From Acidobacteriota bacterium (lineage in GTDB: Bacteria > Acidobacteriota > UBA6911 > RPQK01 > JACQSY01), in the NCBI GenBank assembly GCA_016211085.1, contig JACQSY010000062.1:1-61920 (forward strand): 61,920 nucleotides of DNA. Direction: 5' to 3'. The position numbers and the translations under genes were made by a program. Within the stretch, counting starts at the first letter, position 1. Every line of letters starts with the position of its first letter. Positions 15,924 to 26,509 of the stretch are shown one piece after another. The notes under the pieces were generated by a model. It was not told where the DNA came from. It saw only the letters and a list, made by a program, of their open reading frames with translations, and did no database searches.

Positions 15924-17414
15924 ATGAGCAGCGAGACAGATCCGGTCGAGCAGCGTGAGCTAAAGCTTCAGGAAATCCGAAGATTGGGTTACGACGCCTA
16001 TCCGCATAAATTCCCTATTACCCATACCATTGGCGCCATCACGGCAACATACTCGCATGGCGCGGCAGTACAGCTCGAGAATGAGCCGGTAACCGTTCAA
16101 ACTGCGGGACGTCTTATGTCCATCCGGGGTCACGGCAAGGCAGGATTTGCAGATCTTTTCGGAGCCAATGCACGCATTCAGATCTACGTGCGTGAAGACC
16201 GGCTGGGCGCTGAAAAATTTACCTTGTACCGGCTTCTGGATGTCGGCGATTTTGTCGGAGTCAGCGGCCGATTGTTTCGCACCCGCACCGGTGAACTGAC
16301 CATTCTCGTTCAGGACATCGAATTCCTGGCCAAGTCGCTGCTTCCGCTTCCGGAGAAGTGGCATGGTCTCGCTGATGTCGAGATACGTTACCGGCAACGC
16401 TATCTGGACCTGATCGCCAACGCGGCCAGCCGTGAGGTTTTTGTAAGGCGCAGCCGCATCATTTCCGCCATGAGGGAGTTCCTGGAATTGAGAGGTTACC
16501 TGGAAGTGGAGACGCCCATGATGCAGCCTCTCTCGGGCGGAGCTGCGGCCAGGCCCTTCAAAACGTTCCACGAAGCCCGGGGAATCCCTTTGTATCTGAG
16601 GATTGCCCCGGAATTGTACTTGAAGCGGCTGGTCGTGGGAGGATTTGAGCGCGTCTTTGAGATCAATCGCAATTTTCGGAACGAGGGTATTTCCACACAG
16701 CACAACCCTGAGTTCACCATGCTGGAGTTTTATCAGGCGTATAGCGATTACAAAGATTTAATGGATCTCACCGAGGAGCTCCTGCGTGACGTGGTACTGA
16801 AGGTGACTGGCAGCTTGAAAGTTGTTTTTCAGGGGCAGGAGATCAACTTTGAAGAATATGAGCGCTACTCCATGGTGGAAGCCATTTTGAAATTCTGGCC
16901 TGAAGTTTCGAGCCGCCCTTCCGTGGATGCTCTTTACGACCGGAGTCAGGTTGTCGGCCTGCTAAGAATGTTGCACGTTGAGTTCAAGCCTGACGAAAAC
17001 TGGGGCACTCTGTTTGGTCTGCTTTTCGAAGTGGTTGCGGAAAAGCACCTGATACGGCCCACGTTTATCTATAATTTTCCCGTGGAGCTTTCTCCGCTGG
17101 CCAAGAAGAAGGACGAGGACCCGCGTTTTGTCGAGCGTTTCGAATTTTTCGCCGCCTCCATGGAACTGGCCAATGCCTACAGTGAGCTTAACGACCCAGA
17201 GGAGCAACGAGAGCGTTTTGAAGAACAGCTGCGCGCCCGGCAACGCGGAGATCTGGAAGCACATCCAATGGATGAGGATTATATTCGCGCCCTGCGTTAC
17301 GGATTGCCCCCCACGGCAGGAGAGGGAATCGGTATCGACCGCCTGGCCATGCTGCTCACGGATTCTCATTCCATCCGGGAAGTGATTCTTTTTCCGCATC
17401 TGCGTCCGGAATAA
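15924..17414 (+). CDS. lysS: Lysyl-tRNA synthetase (class II)
   Basis: 496 residues from ATG 15924, which sits behind GAGGAG at the nusB end. The N-terminal OB-fold anticodon domain (about 40-150) leads to the class II core: motif 1 near FLELRGYLEVETPM, motif 2 in NFRNEGISTQHNPEFTMLE and motif 3 in GIGIDRLAMLL. It charges tRNA-Lys. The N-terminus is slightly shorter than in E. coli LysS; nothing essential appears to be missing. Confidence 0.96.
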   Translation: MSSETDPVEQRELKLQEIRRLGYDAYPHKFPITHTIGAITATYSHGAAVQLENEPVTVQTAGRLMSIRGHGKAGFADLFGANARIQIYVREDRLGAEKFTLYRLLDVGDFVGVSGRLFRTRTGELTILVQDIEFLAKSLLPLPEKWHGLADVEIRYRQRYLDLIANAASREVFVRRSRIISAMREFLELRGYLEVETPMMQPLSGGAAARPFKTFHEARGIPLYLRIAPELYLKRLVVGGFERVFEINRNFRNEGISTQHNPEFTMLEFYQAYSDYKDLMDLTEELLRDVVLKVTGSLKVVFQGQEINFEEYERYSMVEAILKFWPEVSSRPSVDALYDRSQVVGLLRMLHVEFKPDENWGTLFGLLFEVVAEKHLIRPTFIYNFPVELSPLAKKKDEDPRFVERFEFFAASMELANAYSELNDPEEQRERFEEQLRARQRGDLEAHPMDEDYIRALRYGLPPTAGEGIGIDRLAMLLTDSHSIREVILFPHLRPE

Positions 17415-17452
17415 GGCGGGGCTGCCAGCCCTCCGGGGCCTTGAATACAAGC

Positions 17453-18676
17453 ATGAAGTTTGAGCTTTTCATTGCTTTTCGATACCTGAAGGCGCACCGC
17501 AAACAGGCAGTGGTATCCATCGTGACGGCCGTGGCAATTCTGGGGGTAACCGCTGGAGTGATGGCGCTGAACATCGCGCTGGCCCTTAATACCGGCTTCC
17601 AAGAAGAGTTCCAAAGCCGCATCCTGGTGGCTACCTCCCACGTCAATGTCTTGCGCACCGACAATACAGCAATTCTAGATTACGGAGACTTGGCTTCCAG
17701 AATGGGCCGTCTGCCCGGAGTTACAGCCGTCTCGCCTGCAATTTACGGTCAGGCGTTGCTTGCGGGAGAGCTTCGTCAGCAGCCGGCTGTTCTGAAGGGG
17801 ATTCCCGGGGGAGAGCAACCGTTTCCGTCAGCCTTGAAAATCATTGAGGGGAGCCCCCGTGATTTTGGTTCTACACCGCACCTGCCCTCTCTCATCCTGG
17901 GCAAGGACCTGGCGCAATCGCTGGGAGCTCTGGTGGGAGAGAACCTGCGGGCTATTGGCGGCGCCGGAGAGCTGTCTCCTTTGGGGAAAACGCCTAGAAT
18001 CCAAGACTTCCGTGTCATCGCTATTTTCGAATCGGGTCTTTGGGAATACGACGCAAACTGGGCTTTCGTCCCTATCGAGACTGCTCAGAAATTTTTCGGC
18101 TATTCGGCGAGGGAAGCTTCAGCGCTCGAACTGCGCATTGCTGACATTTATACGGCCCCCGAGATCGCCCGGCGAGCTGCAGCAGCGGCGGGCAAGGGCT
18201 TTTTTGCAAACACCTGGATTGAATTGAACCGTCCGCTCTTTTCAGCACTGCGCCTGGAGAAGATCGCCATGTTTATCGCCATCGGCCTCATCGTGCTGGT
18301 CGCGTCTTTGAACATTGTGATCACGTTGACAATGATGGTGATGGAGAAAACACGTGACATTGCGATCCTCACTGCTATGGGAGGCACGCCGAAAACTGCA
18401 ATGATGATTTTCATGATCCAGGGATTGGTAATTGGAATCGTGGGAACTCTGTTGGGAGACATACTCGGCGCCGGTGCCGCATGGTACCTGGACCGTTACC
18501 GGGTGTTTCAGCTGGAGCCTCAAGTGTATTCCATTCCGTACGTTCCTTTCGACCTCAACTTGCCTGATTTGCTGACCGTTTCAGGGGTGGCCGTGTTGAT
18601 AAGTTTCCTCGCCACGCTGTACCCGTCACGGCGTGCGGCACGCCTGGATCCTGTTGAAGCTTTGCGCTATGAATGA
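17453..18676 (+). CDS. lolC: Lipoprotein-releasing ABC transporter permease (LolC/LolE family)
   Basis: About 407 residues: one N-terminal transmembrane helix (about 18-45), a large periplasmic domain (about 45-260) and three C-terminal FtsX-type helices. It matches the LolC/E architecture that extracts lipoproteins from the inner membrane for transfer to LolA. ATG 17453 starts the conserved FELFIAFRYLKA motif; TTG 17441 is an alternative. lolD follows with an 8-bp overlap. Only one permease is encoded here, so it may act as a homodimer (LolF-like arrangement). Confidence 0.88.
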   Translation: MKFELFIAFRYLKAHRKQAVVSIVTAVAILGVTAGVMALNIALALNTGFQEEFQSRILVATSHVNVLRTDNTAILDYGDLASRMGRLPGVTAVSPAIYGQALLAGELRQQPAVLKGIPGGEQPFPSALKIIEGSPRDFGSTPHLPSLILGKDLAQSLGALVGENLRAIGGAGELSPLGKTPRIQDFRVIAIFESGLWEYDANWAFVPIETAQKFFGYSAREASALELRIADIYTAPEIARRAAAAAGKGFFANTWIELNRPLFSALRLEKIAMFIAIGLIVLVASLNIVITLTMMVMEKTRDIAILTAMGGTPKTAMMIFMIQGLVIGIVGTLLGDILGAGAAWYLDRYRVFQLEPQVYSIPYVPFDLNLPDLLTVSGVAVLISFLATLYPSRRAARLDPVEALRYE

Positions 18677-19343
18677 CACGCTGTTGGAAGTTGCTGGTCT
18701 GACCAAGTCTTATCTGTCCGGGCAAGAGAAGCTGGTAATCCTGGACGGCCTGAATCTAAAAGTGCAGAAGGCGCAGATCGTGGCGATTACCGGAGCCAGC
18801 GGAGCTGGAAAAAGCACACTGCTTCATCTGTTGGGAGGAATGGACCGTCCGGATTCAGGAACCATCCTTTTTGATAATTGCGATTTGACCAGGCTGGACG
18901 GCCGCGATCTCGCCGTTTTTCGTAATCGTGAGATTGGTTTTGTGTTCCAGTTTCATCACCTGCTCCCGGAATTCTCCGCTCTCGAGAACGTGATGATCCC
19001 GCTGCTGCTGCGCAAGGAGGAGAAGGCCCAGGCGAGAAGCCGGGCGGCGGCGTGCCTCGCCGAGGTGGGGCTGGAAAAGAGGATCCATCACCGGCCCGGC
19101 GAGCTTTCCGGGGGTGAACAACAGCGCGTGGCACTGGCCCGCGCTCTCGCCGGTGAGCCCCGGCTTCTTCTGGCCGATGAACCGACAGGCAACCTGGACC
19201 AACATACTTCGGAAGCGGTTTTCAGGCTTTTGTTGAAAATCCACGCGCAACGGAACCTGACCTCAATGCTGGTCACCCACAACATGCAACTGGCTTCACT
19301 GTGTGACGTGGAGTTCCGCCTCTCGGAAGGGAAACTAAGTTAA
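18669..19343 (+). CDS. lolD: Lipoprotein-releasing system ATPase LolD
   Basis: 224 residues from ATG 18669, which lies inside the end of lolC. Walker [10 protein letters not shown], signature [15 protein letters not shown] and Walker [13 protein letters not shown] are intact, and [16 protein letters not shown] is typical of LolD Q-loops. It powers lipoprotein release together with the upstream permease. MacB-type ATPases share these motifs, but the coupling with lolC favours LolD. Confidence 0.92.
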   Translation: MNDTLLEVAGLTKSYLSGQEKLVILDGLNLKVQKAQIVAITGASGAGKSTLLHLLGGMDRPDSGTILFDNCDLTRLDGRDLAVFRNREIGFVFQFHHLLPEFSALENVMIPLLLRKEEKAQARSRAAACLAEVGLEKRIHHRPGELSGGEQQRVALARALAGEPRLLLADEPTGNLDQHTSEAVFRLLLKIHAQRNLTSMLVTHNMQLASLCDVEFRLSEGKLS

Positions 19344-19398
19344 CGAAAATGCATCTTTAAACATGTGCCCTTTTGCAGCGTTCCGTTTTTGGGGTTCA

Positions 19399-19427
19399 TT
19401 AAATTATTCGGCGCTACAGTGTATAAT
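19399..19427 (+). promoter_or_regulatory. Candidate sigma-70 promoter of clpC
   Basis: A perfect TATAAT lies at 19422-19427 with a weak -35 (TTAAAT, 19399-19404, 17-bp spacer). Predicted initiation near 19434 gives a leader of about 47 nt before clpC. No CtsR- or CIRCE-like operator is evident. Confidence 0.5.
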
Positions 19428-19480
19428 GATCTCGCTACTTAAAAAGAAGCCCGCGGCGGCGACACTTTAGTCAAAAGCAG

Positions 19481-21925
19481 ATGTTTGAGAAGTATACCGA
19501 AAAGGCCAGGCGCGTAATCTTTTTTGCTCGTTACGAGGCCAGTCAGTTCGGATCGCGGTACATTGAAACTGAGCACGTCCTGTTGGGGCTTCTCCGAGAA
19601 GACAAGGCCCTGACCAGCCGATTCTTCCCACGCGCTGAAGCGACGCTGGACGGAATACGCAAGCAGGTGGAAAGTCGAACTCCTTCTCATGAGAAGGTCT
19701 CGACTTCAGTCGAACTTCCCCTAAGTGACGAATCCAAACGGGTTTTGAACTATGCAGCCGAAGAGGCTGAAAGATTGCTCTGCAACTACATCGGGACCGA
19801 GCATATCTTGCTGGGATTGCTCAGAGAAGAAAAATCGGTGGCGGCCTCCATCCTCTACGAGAAAGGATTGCGTCTGTCGCGGGTTCGGGAGGAATTAGCA
19901 GGGACCGGCTCTGAAAAAACTGCTCCCTCCAAACCGAAAGAGTCGCTGATTCTTACTGAATTCAGTCGTGATCTGACGGAAGCGGCCCTGAACGGAACGC
20001 TGGACCCGCTGATCGGCCGGGAACGGGAAATTGAACGGGTGGTGCAAATCTTGTGCCGTCGCACCAAGAACAATCCCGTACTGATCGGGGAACCTGGCGT
20101 CGGCAAAACCGCCATTGTGGAAGGGCTGGCACAAAAAATTGTCGCGGGCGAAGTGCCTTCCATGTTGGCGGACAAACGGATCCTGGCTCTGGATATTTCG
20201 CTGATCGTGGCTGGCACCAAATACCGCGGGCAATTTGAAGAACGCTTAAAAGCCATCATGAAGGAGCTGGTGGAAAACCCTGGTTTCATCATCTTTATCG
20301 ATGAGTTGCATACTCTGGTGGGTGCCGGTTCCGCCGAGGGATCTCTGGATGCCGCCAACATTTTGAAACCGGCTCTGTCTCGGGGCGAGATCCAATGCAT
20401 CGGGGCCACCACGCCCTTTGAATACCGTCGTTCCATTGAGAAGGACCGAGCCCTGGAACGGCGTTTTCAAGCGGTTCGTGTCGCTCCTCCTACCGAGGAA
20501 GAAACGCTGGAAATCATATTCGGAATCAAAGACCGCTATGCAGCCTTCCACCAAGTGGAATACACCGACGAGGCCATTCATGCCGCGGTCTACCAGTCAA
20601 GTCGCTACATTCCGGACCGTTTTCTTCCTGACAAGGCCATCGATGTTCTGGACGAGGCGGGAGCGCGCGTCAAGCTGCAAAACACCATCGTTCCTGAAGA
20701 GGTGGTCACGGCTCAGAAGAAAATCAAAGTGATTGTCCGCCAGATGAATAACGCGATCTCCTCAAAGGAATTTGAGCGCGCCGCCAAGTTAAACGAACAG
20801 GAAAAACTGGAGACGGAAAACTTGCAGGTCATCAAGGAGCGCTGGAAGGTGAACAACCGGCTGCCGCTGCAGGTAAACAAAGACCACATTGAGCAGGTGA
20901 TCTCGCGGTGGACCGGGATTCCGGTCACTTCCTTAAAGGAAGAGGAGATGCAAAAGCTCATGCGTATGGAAGAAGAGTTGCACAAGCGGGTGATCAGCCA
21001 AAGCAAGGCGGTTTCCGCGCTGGCACGGGCCATACGCCGCAGTCGTGCTGGAATGAAAAATCCTAACCGGCCCGTGGGATCGTTCCTGTTTTTGGGACCC
21101 ACCGGTGTCGGCAAGACCGAATTGGCGAAGTCCCTAGCCGAGTTTCTGTTCGGCAGCGAGAAGGCGTTAATACGCTTCGATATGTCCGAATACATGGAGA
21201 AACACTCGGTTTCCAAGCTGATCGGGTCTCCTCCCGGCTACATAGGGCATGAAGAAGGAGGGCAGCTGACTGAAAAGATCAAGCGCAATCCCTACTCTGT
21301 GCTCCTGCTGGACGAAATTGAAAAAGCACACTTTGATGTCTTCAACATTCTGCTCCAGGTGTTTGAAGATGGACAGCTGACGGATTCGCATGGCAACACC
21401 ATTGATTTCAAGCACACGATCATCATCATGACGTCCAACATCGGAGCAAGATATCTAACCAGCAAATCGCATGTGGGATTCACCACGACCGCGGAACAGG
21501 GACGGCAGAAAACGGAAGACCTCATCATGAATGAGGTCAAGAGGGTGTTTAACCCTGAATTTCTGAATCGCCTAGACGAAATCATCCTGTTTGAGGCGCT
21601 CGGTGAAGATGATCTGCACAAGATCGTCGACTTGTTGCTTCGCCTGGTTAACCGCAACCTTCTTTCCAAAGAGATCGACATCCACATGGAAGAGGATGCC
21701 AAGCGTTGGATCATTGATCAGACCTGTCAGGATCGTTCCTACGGCGCCCGTCCGTTGCGCAGAGCTATTCAAAAATATATCGAAGATCCGGTTTCGGAAT
21801 TGATCATCCAGGGTAAGCTCAAAGAACGCAATACACTGACGGTCTACCTTAAGGACGGCACCCTTTATTACCGTCCCAAGGGGTCCAAGAGCGAAGGGGC
21901 CCCGCTCTCTTACGGGCTGGCGTAA
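19481..21925 (+). CDS. clpC: ATP-dependent Clp protease ATPase subunit ClpC
   Basis: 814 residues. It is an AAA+ unfoldase that feeds substrates to ClpP. Order of domains: a double Clp-N repeat (residues 1-140; [19 protein letters not shown]), first AAA+ module with Walker [14 protein letters not shown], a coiled middle domain (about 415-470), and the second AAA+ module with Walker [13 protein letters not shown] and the [21 protein letters not shown] segment. The short middle domain separates ClpC from ClpB. Standing directly before the outer-membrane assembly operon, it has its own promoter and a terminator-like hairpin after it. Confidence 0.95.
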   Translation: MFEKYTEKARRVIFFARYEASQFGSRYIETEHVLLGLLREDKALTSRFFPRAEATLDGIRKQVESRTPSHEKVSTSVELPLSDESKRVLNYAAEEAERLLCNYIGTEHILLGLLREEKSVAASILYEKGLRLSRVREELAGTGSEKTAPSKPKESLILTEFSRDLTEAALNGTLDPLIGREREIERVVQILCRRTKNNPVLIGEPGVGKTAIVEGLAQKIVAGEVPSMLADKRILALDISLIVAGTKYRGQFEERLKAIMKELVENPGFIIFIDELHTLVGAGSAEGSLDAANILKPALSRGEIQCIGATTPFEYRRSIEKDRALERRFQAVRVAPPTEEETLEIIFGIKDRYAAFHQVEYTDEAIHAAVYQSSRYIPDRFLPDKAIDVLDEAGARVKLQNTIVPEEVVTAQKKIKVIVRQMNNAISSKEFERAAKLNEQEKLETENLQVIKERWKVNNRLPLQVNKDHIEQVISRWTGIPVTSLKEEEMQKLMRMEEELHKRVISQSKAVSALARAIRRSRAGMKNPNRPVGSFLFLGPTGVGKTELAKSLAEFLFGSEKALIRFDMSEYMEKHSVSKLIGSPPGYIGHEEGGQLTEKIKRNPYSVLLLDEIEKAHFDVFNILLQVFEDGQLTDSHGNTIDFKHTIIIMTSNIGARYLTSKSHVGFTTTAEQGRQKTEDLIMNEVKRVFNPEFLNRLDEIILFEALGEDDLHKIVDLLLRLVNRNLLSKEIDIHMEEDAKRWIIDQTCQDRSYGARPLRRAIQKYIEDPVSELIIQGKLKERNTLTVYLKDGTLYYRPKGSKSEGAPLSYGLA

Positions 21926-21928
21926 TCC

Positions 21929-22007
21929 CGACAAACCAACAATTTGCAAACATGCGCGTCGTTCACGCGCTCCGGTAGAGCGGTTGTTCCTGGTTTGTCG
22001 TTTTGTT
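21929..22007 (+). terminator. Terminator-like long hairpin after clpC
   Basis: CGACAAACCA (21929-21938) pairs perfectly with TGGTTTGTCG (21991-22000), followed by TTTTGTT. An inner GCGCG/CGCGC stem fills part of the 52-nt loop. The long loop makes it an unusual terminator, but the T-rich 3' edge supports the reading. Confidence 0.5.
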
Positions 22008-22033
22008 ATCATCATCTTTTTTGCAACGTCTCC

Positions 22034-24661
22034 ATGAAGCTTTTTTCAGCAGACCGAAGTTCTGTAAGGGGAAGGCGTTTTCATTCCCTGCTTTTTTGCT
22101 GCTTGCTGCTGTTGAGCCCCGGGCTTCTGGCGCAGCAGGCAAGCCGCGAACGCATCGAAGCCGTGCGAATCGTCGGCAACCGCCGCATCCCCGAGAGCAC
22201 GATTCGTTTCTACATCACCACCAAGGAAAACGACGCCTACAGCGAGGAGCAGGTGCTGCGGGATTATCGTAGCCTGCTGCATACGAATTTTTTTGACGAC
22301 GTCACCGTGAAAACTCAAAAAGGGGAGACCGGCCGCATCATCATCTTCGAGGTTCGCGAGCGACCCTTGATCCGCGCTATCGAATATCAAGGAATGTCGT
22401 CCTTCAAGGAATCCGACGTCCTGGAAAAATTCCGAGATATGCGGGTTGGCTTAACTGTGGACTCCCCGTTCGATCCCTCGCGAATTCCCAGCGCGCGACA
22501 GGCTTTGAAGCTCCTGCTGGACATGAACGGACGCCCTCTGGGCAGAGTGGAAATGGAAACAGAGGAGATCACCGCCGCGGCTATCAAGCTGATCTTCAAA
22601 ATCGACGAAGGTCCCAAGGTTCGCATCGGGGACATTCAGTTTGAAGGGAACACAGTTTTTGAAGATGACGAGTTGCGAGAAGCATTGAAGCTCACCAAAG
22701 AGCGTGGTCCCATCACCCTCTTTAAGGGGCAGGACAAGTTCATCAAGGAAAAGCTGGAGTATGACGTCCAGGTCAACCTGTTGGCCCGCTACCGCGAGAA
22801 AGGATATGTCTACGCCCGCGTCGGGGAGCCGAAAGTAGAAATCGTGGAAGCGCCGCGCGGTCTGCTGCTGGGATTCCGCAAGACCAAGCAGCAGTATTAC
22901 ATCACCATCCCAGTCGAGGAGGGTGAACAGTACCGCTACGGGAAATTCGAGGTGCAGGGGGTCAAGAATTTTGACCAGGAAACCGTACGCAAGTCCTACG
23001 GAATCGTGGAGGACGAAATCGCCAACTATACTAAGCTCAAGGAGTCCAATGACCAGCTAAAAAAACTGTACTCGCGTTTCGGATACCTCGACATGGATTT
23101 GTTTCCCGAGATAAAACCCGATCCGCAGACGAAAAAAATGGACGTGACCCTGCGGATCGAAGAGGGGAAACAGTACATCGTTAACCGTATTCGTTTTGCA
23201 GGAAATACCAAAACCCGCGATAAGGTATTGCGGCGCGAATTTGCACTGGAAGAGCAACAGCAGTTTAATGGCGATCTGCTTGATTATTCCGTACAGCGGC
23301 TGAACCAACTGGGATTTTTCGAAAAGATTGAAGAAAAGGATTATGAAGTCCTCAAGAACCCCCAGGAAAGTGAAGTAGACGTTATCGTCAAGGTGAAGGA
23401 GCGGGGACAGCAATCCATCGGGTTAACAGGCGGCGTCAGCGGCATCAGCGGAAGCTTCATCGGCATCAATTACCAATCCAACAACTTTCGCGGGCTGGGA
23501 CAGCAGATCGAAGTCCAGTTGATGGCGGGAACGCGGACGTCCAACTACGTTTTTTCCTTCACGGAGCCTTACTTTCGAGATAGCGCGCTGTCCCTCGGTC
23601 TCTCTGTCTTCAACCAGCGCTATCGTTTCGACACCTTGGGTTTTTTCCCGGTTTTTTCGGCTGACGAAAACATCTCGCTGTTTACCAGGACCTCCACCGG
23701 AGCCACCATCTCTGGCAGCTACCCCTTGTGGCGGTGGACCCGCGTCGGATTGCAGTATTCGCTGCAGACCATCCGCATCGATGACATCGACGATGCCTTT
23801 CGCGATTTCGCGCTCAACCAGCTGATTGGATTTACGCCTGGAGGAACTCCCGAGGAGGCTCGTGAGGGTATTATCCGAAGCGAAGTGACACCCAGCTTTG
23901 TATACAATAGCAAGGATTCGTTTTACGGAGCCCGCAGGGGTACGAATCTTACCATCCAGGTGCCGGTTTCCGGAGGGCCCATGGGCGGCGATTTTAGTAT
24001 GATCCGGCCTTTTGTCGAGTATCAAAAATTTTTGCCGGACCGGCTTCTGAGTGGCGGCCGGAATACCTTCGCTTTTCGAGCCCAGGTCCAATACGTGTGG
24101 CCTTTTGGCAGACTGCCGGGCGGCGACCCCATGACGGTTCCCTTTTTTGAAAGAATTTTCTCGGGCGGCGAGTTGACACTGCGTGGATTTGACATTCGAT
24201 CGGTCGCGCCCTGGGCCATCACGCGTACCCCCAGGCTGGACGAGAACCGGAACCCGATTGTGGACCCGGCTACCGGATTACCCTCCATTACCATCAATCC
24301 TATTCTGGTGGGCGGCGATACCAGTCTGATCTTTACGGGCGAATACCGGATCCCCATTGCAGGTCCGCTGCAACTGACCGGTTTTGCAGATGTGGGTACT
24401 TCTACTATTCTGAAGCGAGGAAACCTGCAGTTGTTCGGGAAAGATACGGTGATCGAACTGCTGGAGAATACCAATAACGTGTGGAGGGCGTCTACCGGGG
24501 TCGAGATTCAATTCCTTCTACCGGTCATAAATCAACCCTTTCGGTTGATTTTCGCCTATAATCCATGGGTTCTGAATACCAATGTCGTCTTGGGCGGTGT
24601 GAGGTTTCCTCTTCGTGAGGATCGGTCGAATATTAAATTTACGGTAGGTTACTCATTCTAA
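22034..24661 (+). CDS. bamA: Outer membrane protein assembly factor BamA
   Basis: 875 residues from ATG 22034, with a cleavable signal peptide (hydrophobic LLFCCLLLLSPGLLAQQ). Five POTRA repeats span about residues 35-460 (for example GNRRIPESTIRFYI, GNTVFEDDELREAL, GNTKTRDKVLRREF). The Omp85 beta-barrel follows to the C-terminus and ends in the outer-membrane insertion signal VGYSF with terminal Phe. The barrel L6 region shows GGELTLRGFD, matching the VRGF/Y-type motif. BamA folds barrel proteins into the outer membrane. Skp and lipid A genes follow, the classical arrangement. Confidence 0.95.
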   Translation: MKLFSADRSSVRGRRFHSLLFCCLLLLSPGLLAQQASRERIEAVRIVGNRRIPESTIRFYITTKENDAYSEEQVLRDYRSLLHTNFFDDVTVKTQKGETGRIIIFEVRERPLIRAIEYQGMSSFKESDVLEKFRDMRVGLTVDSPFDPSRIPSARQALKLLLDMNGRPLGRVEMETEEITAAAIKLIFKIDEGPKVRIGDIQFEGNTVFEDDELREALKLTKERGPITLFKGQDKFIKEKLEYDVQVNLLARYREKGYVYARVGEPKVEIVEAPRGLLLGFRKTKQQYYITIPVEEGEQYRYGKFEVQGVKNFDQETVRKSYGIVEDEIANYTKLKESNDQLKKLYSRFGYLDMDLFPEIKPDPQTKKMDVTLRIEEGKQYIVNRIRFAGNTKTRDKVLRREFALEEQQQFNGDLLDYSVQRLNQLGFFEKIEEKDYEVLKNPQESEVDVIVKVKERGQQSIGLTGGVSGISGSFIGINYQSNNFRGLGQQIEVQLMAGTRTSNYVFSFTEPYFRDSALSLGLSVFNQRYRFDTLGFFPVFSADENISLFTRTSTGATISGSYPLWRWTRVGLQYSLQTIRIDDIDDAFRDFALNQLIGFTPGGTPEEAREGIIRSEVTPSFVYNSKDSFYGARRGTNLTIQVPVSGGPMGGDFSMIRPFVEYQKFLPDRLLSGGRNTFAFRAQVQYVWPFGRLPGGDPMTVPFFERIFSGGELTLRGFDIRSVAPWAITRTPRLDENRNPIVDPATGLPSITINPILVGGDTSLIFTGEYRIPIAGPLQLTGFADVGTSTILKRGNLQLFGKDTVIELLENTNNVWRASTGVEIQFLLPVINQPFRLIFAYNPWVLNTNVVLGGVRFPLREDRSNIKFTVGYSF

Positions 24662-24733
24662 GTGCCCCACTCGCAAAGTTGCCGTGTTTATGAATTGGGT
24701 ACTAAGCATAGAACAAAGGAGAAATTGCAAAGA

Positions 24734-25333
24734 ATGCGCAACATGTATAGGTCATTGATGGCCTTGGTTTTGATTTTTGTGTCGGCTGCACTGGTTCGTG
24801 CACAGGAAACTACAACCTTCCCGAAGATCGGCTTTGTGAACACCCTGGAAGTCCTCTATGGAACAGAGGAGGGGAAGAAGGAAATTGGCACCGTCGAACA
24901 GTTCATGTCCGAAAAGCAGAAGGAATTCGAGTCCAAGGGAACGGAACTAGAGAAGCTGCGCGAACAGTTCATCAACCAGCAGCGAACGCTAAATCCCGAG
25001 ACTCGCAATGAGATGCAGCGTAACATTGAAGAGCGTGACAAGGAGATTAAGCGATTCCAAGAAGATACCCAGCTGGAAATCAATCGCCGGCGCGACGCCC
25101 TTCTCGAGAAGATGAGTGAGAAGATTCAGAGGATCATCACGGAATTTGCAGAAAAGAACAAGTTCAGCATCATCTTCCTTCGGGACCAGAGTCAACCGTA
25201 TGTAGCGGCCTCACTGGACGTTACGCAGGAAATCATCAAGATTTACAATGAGCGCTACCCCTTGGCGGCTCCAGCCGCTTCCCAGCAGCAGGTTCCAGCC
25301 CAACCGAAGGCCGGCGAGCCCGCCAAGAAGTGA
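24734..25333 (+). CDS. skp: OmpH/Skp-family periplasmic chaperone
   Basis: About 199 residues from ATG 24734 (AAAGGAG at 24715-24721). A signal peptide ends near VRAQ. The mature part is a long charged coiled coil (about 55-135), the tentacle of Skp, followed by a beta-strand and helix body and a Pro/Ala/Gln-rich tail. It would hold unfolded outer-membrane proteins on their way to BamA, encoded next door. Confidence 0.88.
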   Translation: MRNMYRSLMALVLIFVSAALVRAQETTTFPKIGFVNTLEVLYGTEEGKKEIGTVEQFMSEKQKEFESKGTELEKLREQFINQQRTLNPETRNEMQRNIEERDKEIKRFQEDTQLEINRRRDALLEKMSEKIQRIITEFAEKNKFSIIFLRDQSQPYVAASLDVTQEIIKIYNERYPLAAPAASQQQVPAQPKAGEPAKK

Positions 25334-25374
25334 AAACATGAGGTGTCTATGCCAGAGCTCCAGGCGTTAAACCG

Positions 25375-26460
25375 GTGCGCTGGCCCAACCTGGATTGCCG
25401 ACACTTGGAAGAGCACTCCTATACACTCCAGCAGCTTGCTTCATTCGTAAACGGGCAAATCTACGGCAATCCGGAGCTGGTAATCAGGCGTATTCAACCC
25501 TTCGAGCTGGCACAGGAGGGCGACCTGACGCTGGCTGATGAGAAGAAGTATCGCGAGCGCATCGGCGCTACAGGGGCCTCGGCTGTAATTGTCGCGGCAA
25601 ATTTTGCCGCAAAGGAGTTAAACAGCCGAACAAAAAGCCTTCTTCAGGTGACTGATCCCCGCCTTGCCTTCGCTCGGCTGTTGGCCCTCTTCCATCCGGA
25701 CCATTTTGTCGCGACAGGGGTTTCCCCGCTGGCTCATGTAAGTAAATGCGCCGTGATCGCACAAGAGGTGTCCATTTATCCCTTCGTTTATGTGGGTGAC
25801 AATGCACGTATTGAGCGTGGTGTCACCCTTTACCCAGGTGTGTTCGTGGGAAACGGCTGTTCAATAGGGGAAGACAGCACCCTTTATCCAAATGTCGTAC
25901 TTTATGACCGGGTCGTCATCGGGCGACGTGTTCGGATCCATAGCGGGACCGTCATTGGAGCAGATGGTTTTGGGTATGTGACTGGAGAAGGGCAACCGGT
26001 TAAGATCCCCCAGACCGGAACCGTAGTGATCGAAGATGACGTAGAAATCGGCGCCAATACCTGTATTGACCGCTCCACTTTCAGCGCTACCGTCGTTGAA
26101 CAGGGAGTAAAGCTGGACAATCTGATCCAGATCGGCCATAACTGCCGGATCGGCGCCAACACGGTAATGGTGGCCCAGGTGGGAATCGCCGGCAGTGTGG
26201 AGGTAGGGTGTAATTGCCTGTTTGCCGGCCAGGTCGGGGTGGTGCACAAGGTCAGGATTGGTGATGACGTCATCGTCACCTCTCGAACCGGAATCACCAA
26301 AGATATTCCCTCCGGGAGCAAGATTGCTGGCTACCCGGCCATGGATCACCGGACCTGGAAAAAAATTGAGGCCATCACCCGCCGATTGCCTGAAATATAC
26401 CAGGAAGATCTTCGTAAGAAATGCCGTAGCAGGAAAGCCGGAAAGAAAAGTAACCGATAA
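25375..26460 (+). CDS. lpxD: UDP-3-O-acylglucosamine N-acyltransferase LpxD
   Basis: About 361 residues. The N-terminal uridine-binding domain (YTLQQLASFVNGQIYGNPELVIRRI) leads into a left-handed beta-helix of hexapeptide repeats (about 120-310). The conserved DGFGYV and the catalytic histidine in QIGHNCRIGANT are seen. It adds the N-linked acyl chain in lipid A synthesis. GTG 25375 is the first possible start; TTG 25405, just before the first recognisable family sequence, is also plausible. It is followed by fabZ and lpxA, the standard order. Confidence 0.95.
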   Translation: MRWPNLDCRHLEEHSYTLQQLASFVNGQIYGNPELVIRRIQPFELAQEGDLTLADEKKYRERIGATGASAVIVAANFAAKELNSRTKSLLQVTDPRLAFARLLALFHPDHFVATGVSPLAHVSKCAVIAQEVSIYPFVYVGDNARIERGVTLYPGVFVGNGCSIGEDSTLYPNVVLYDRVVIGRRVRIHSGTVIGADGFGYVTGEGQPVKIPQTGTVVIEDDVEIGANTCIDRSTFSATVVEQGVKLDNLIQIGHNCRIGANTVMVAQVGIAGSVEVGCNCLFAGQVGVVHKVRIGDDVIVTSRTGITKDIPSGSKIAGYPAMDHRTWKKIEAITRRLPEIYQEDLRKKCRSRKAGKKSNR

Positions 26461-26509
26461 CTTCTGGAAAGCGGGTTTTAGCTGTAAGACTGCCTCACCG
26501 GGAAGCGCC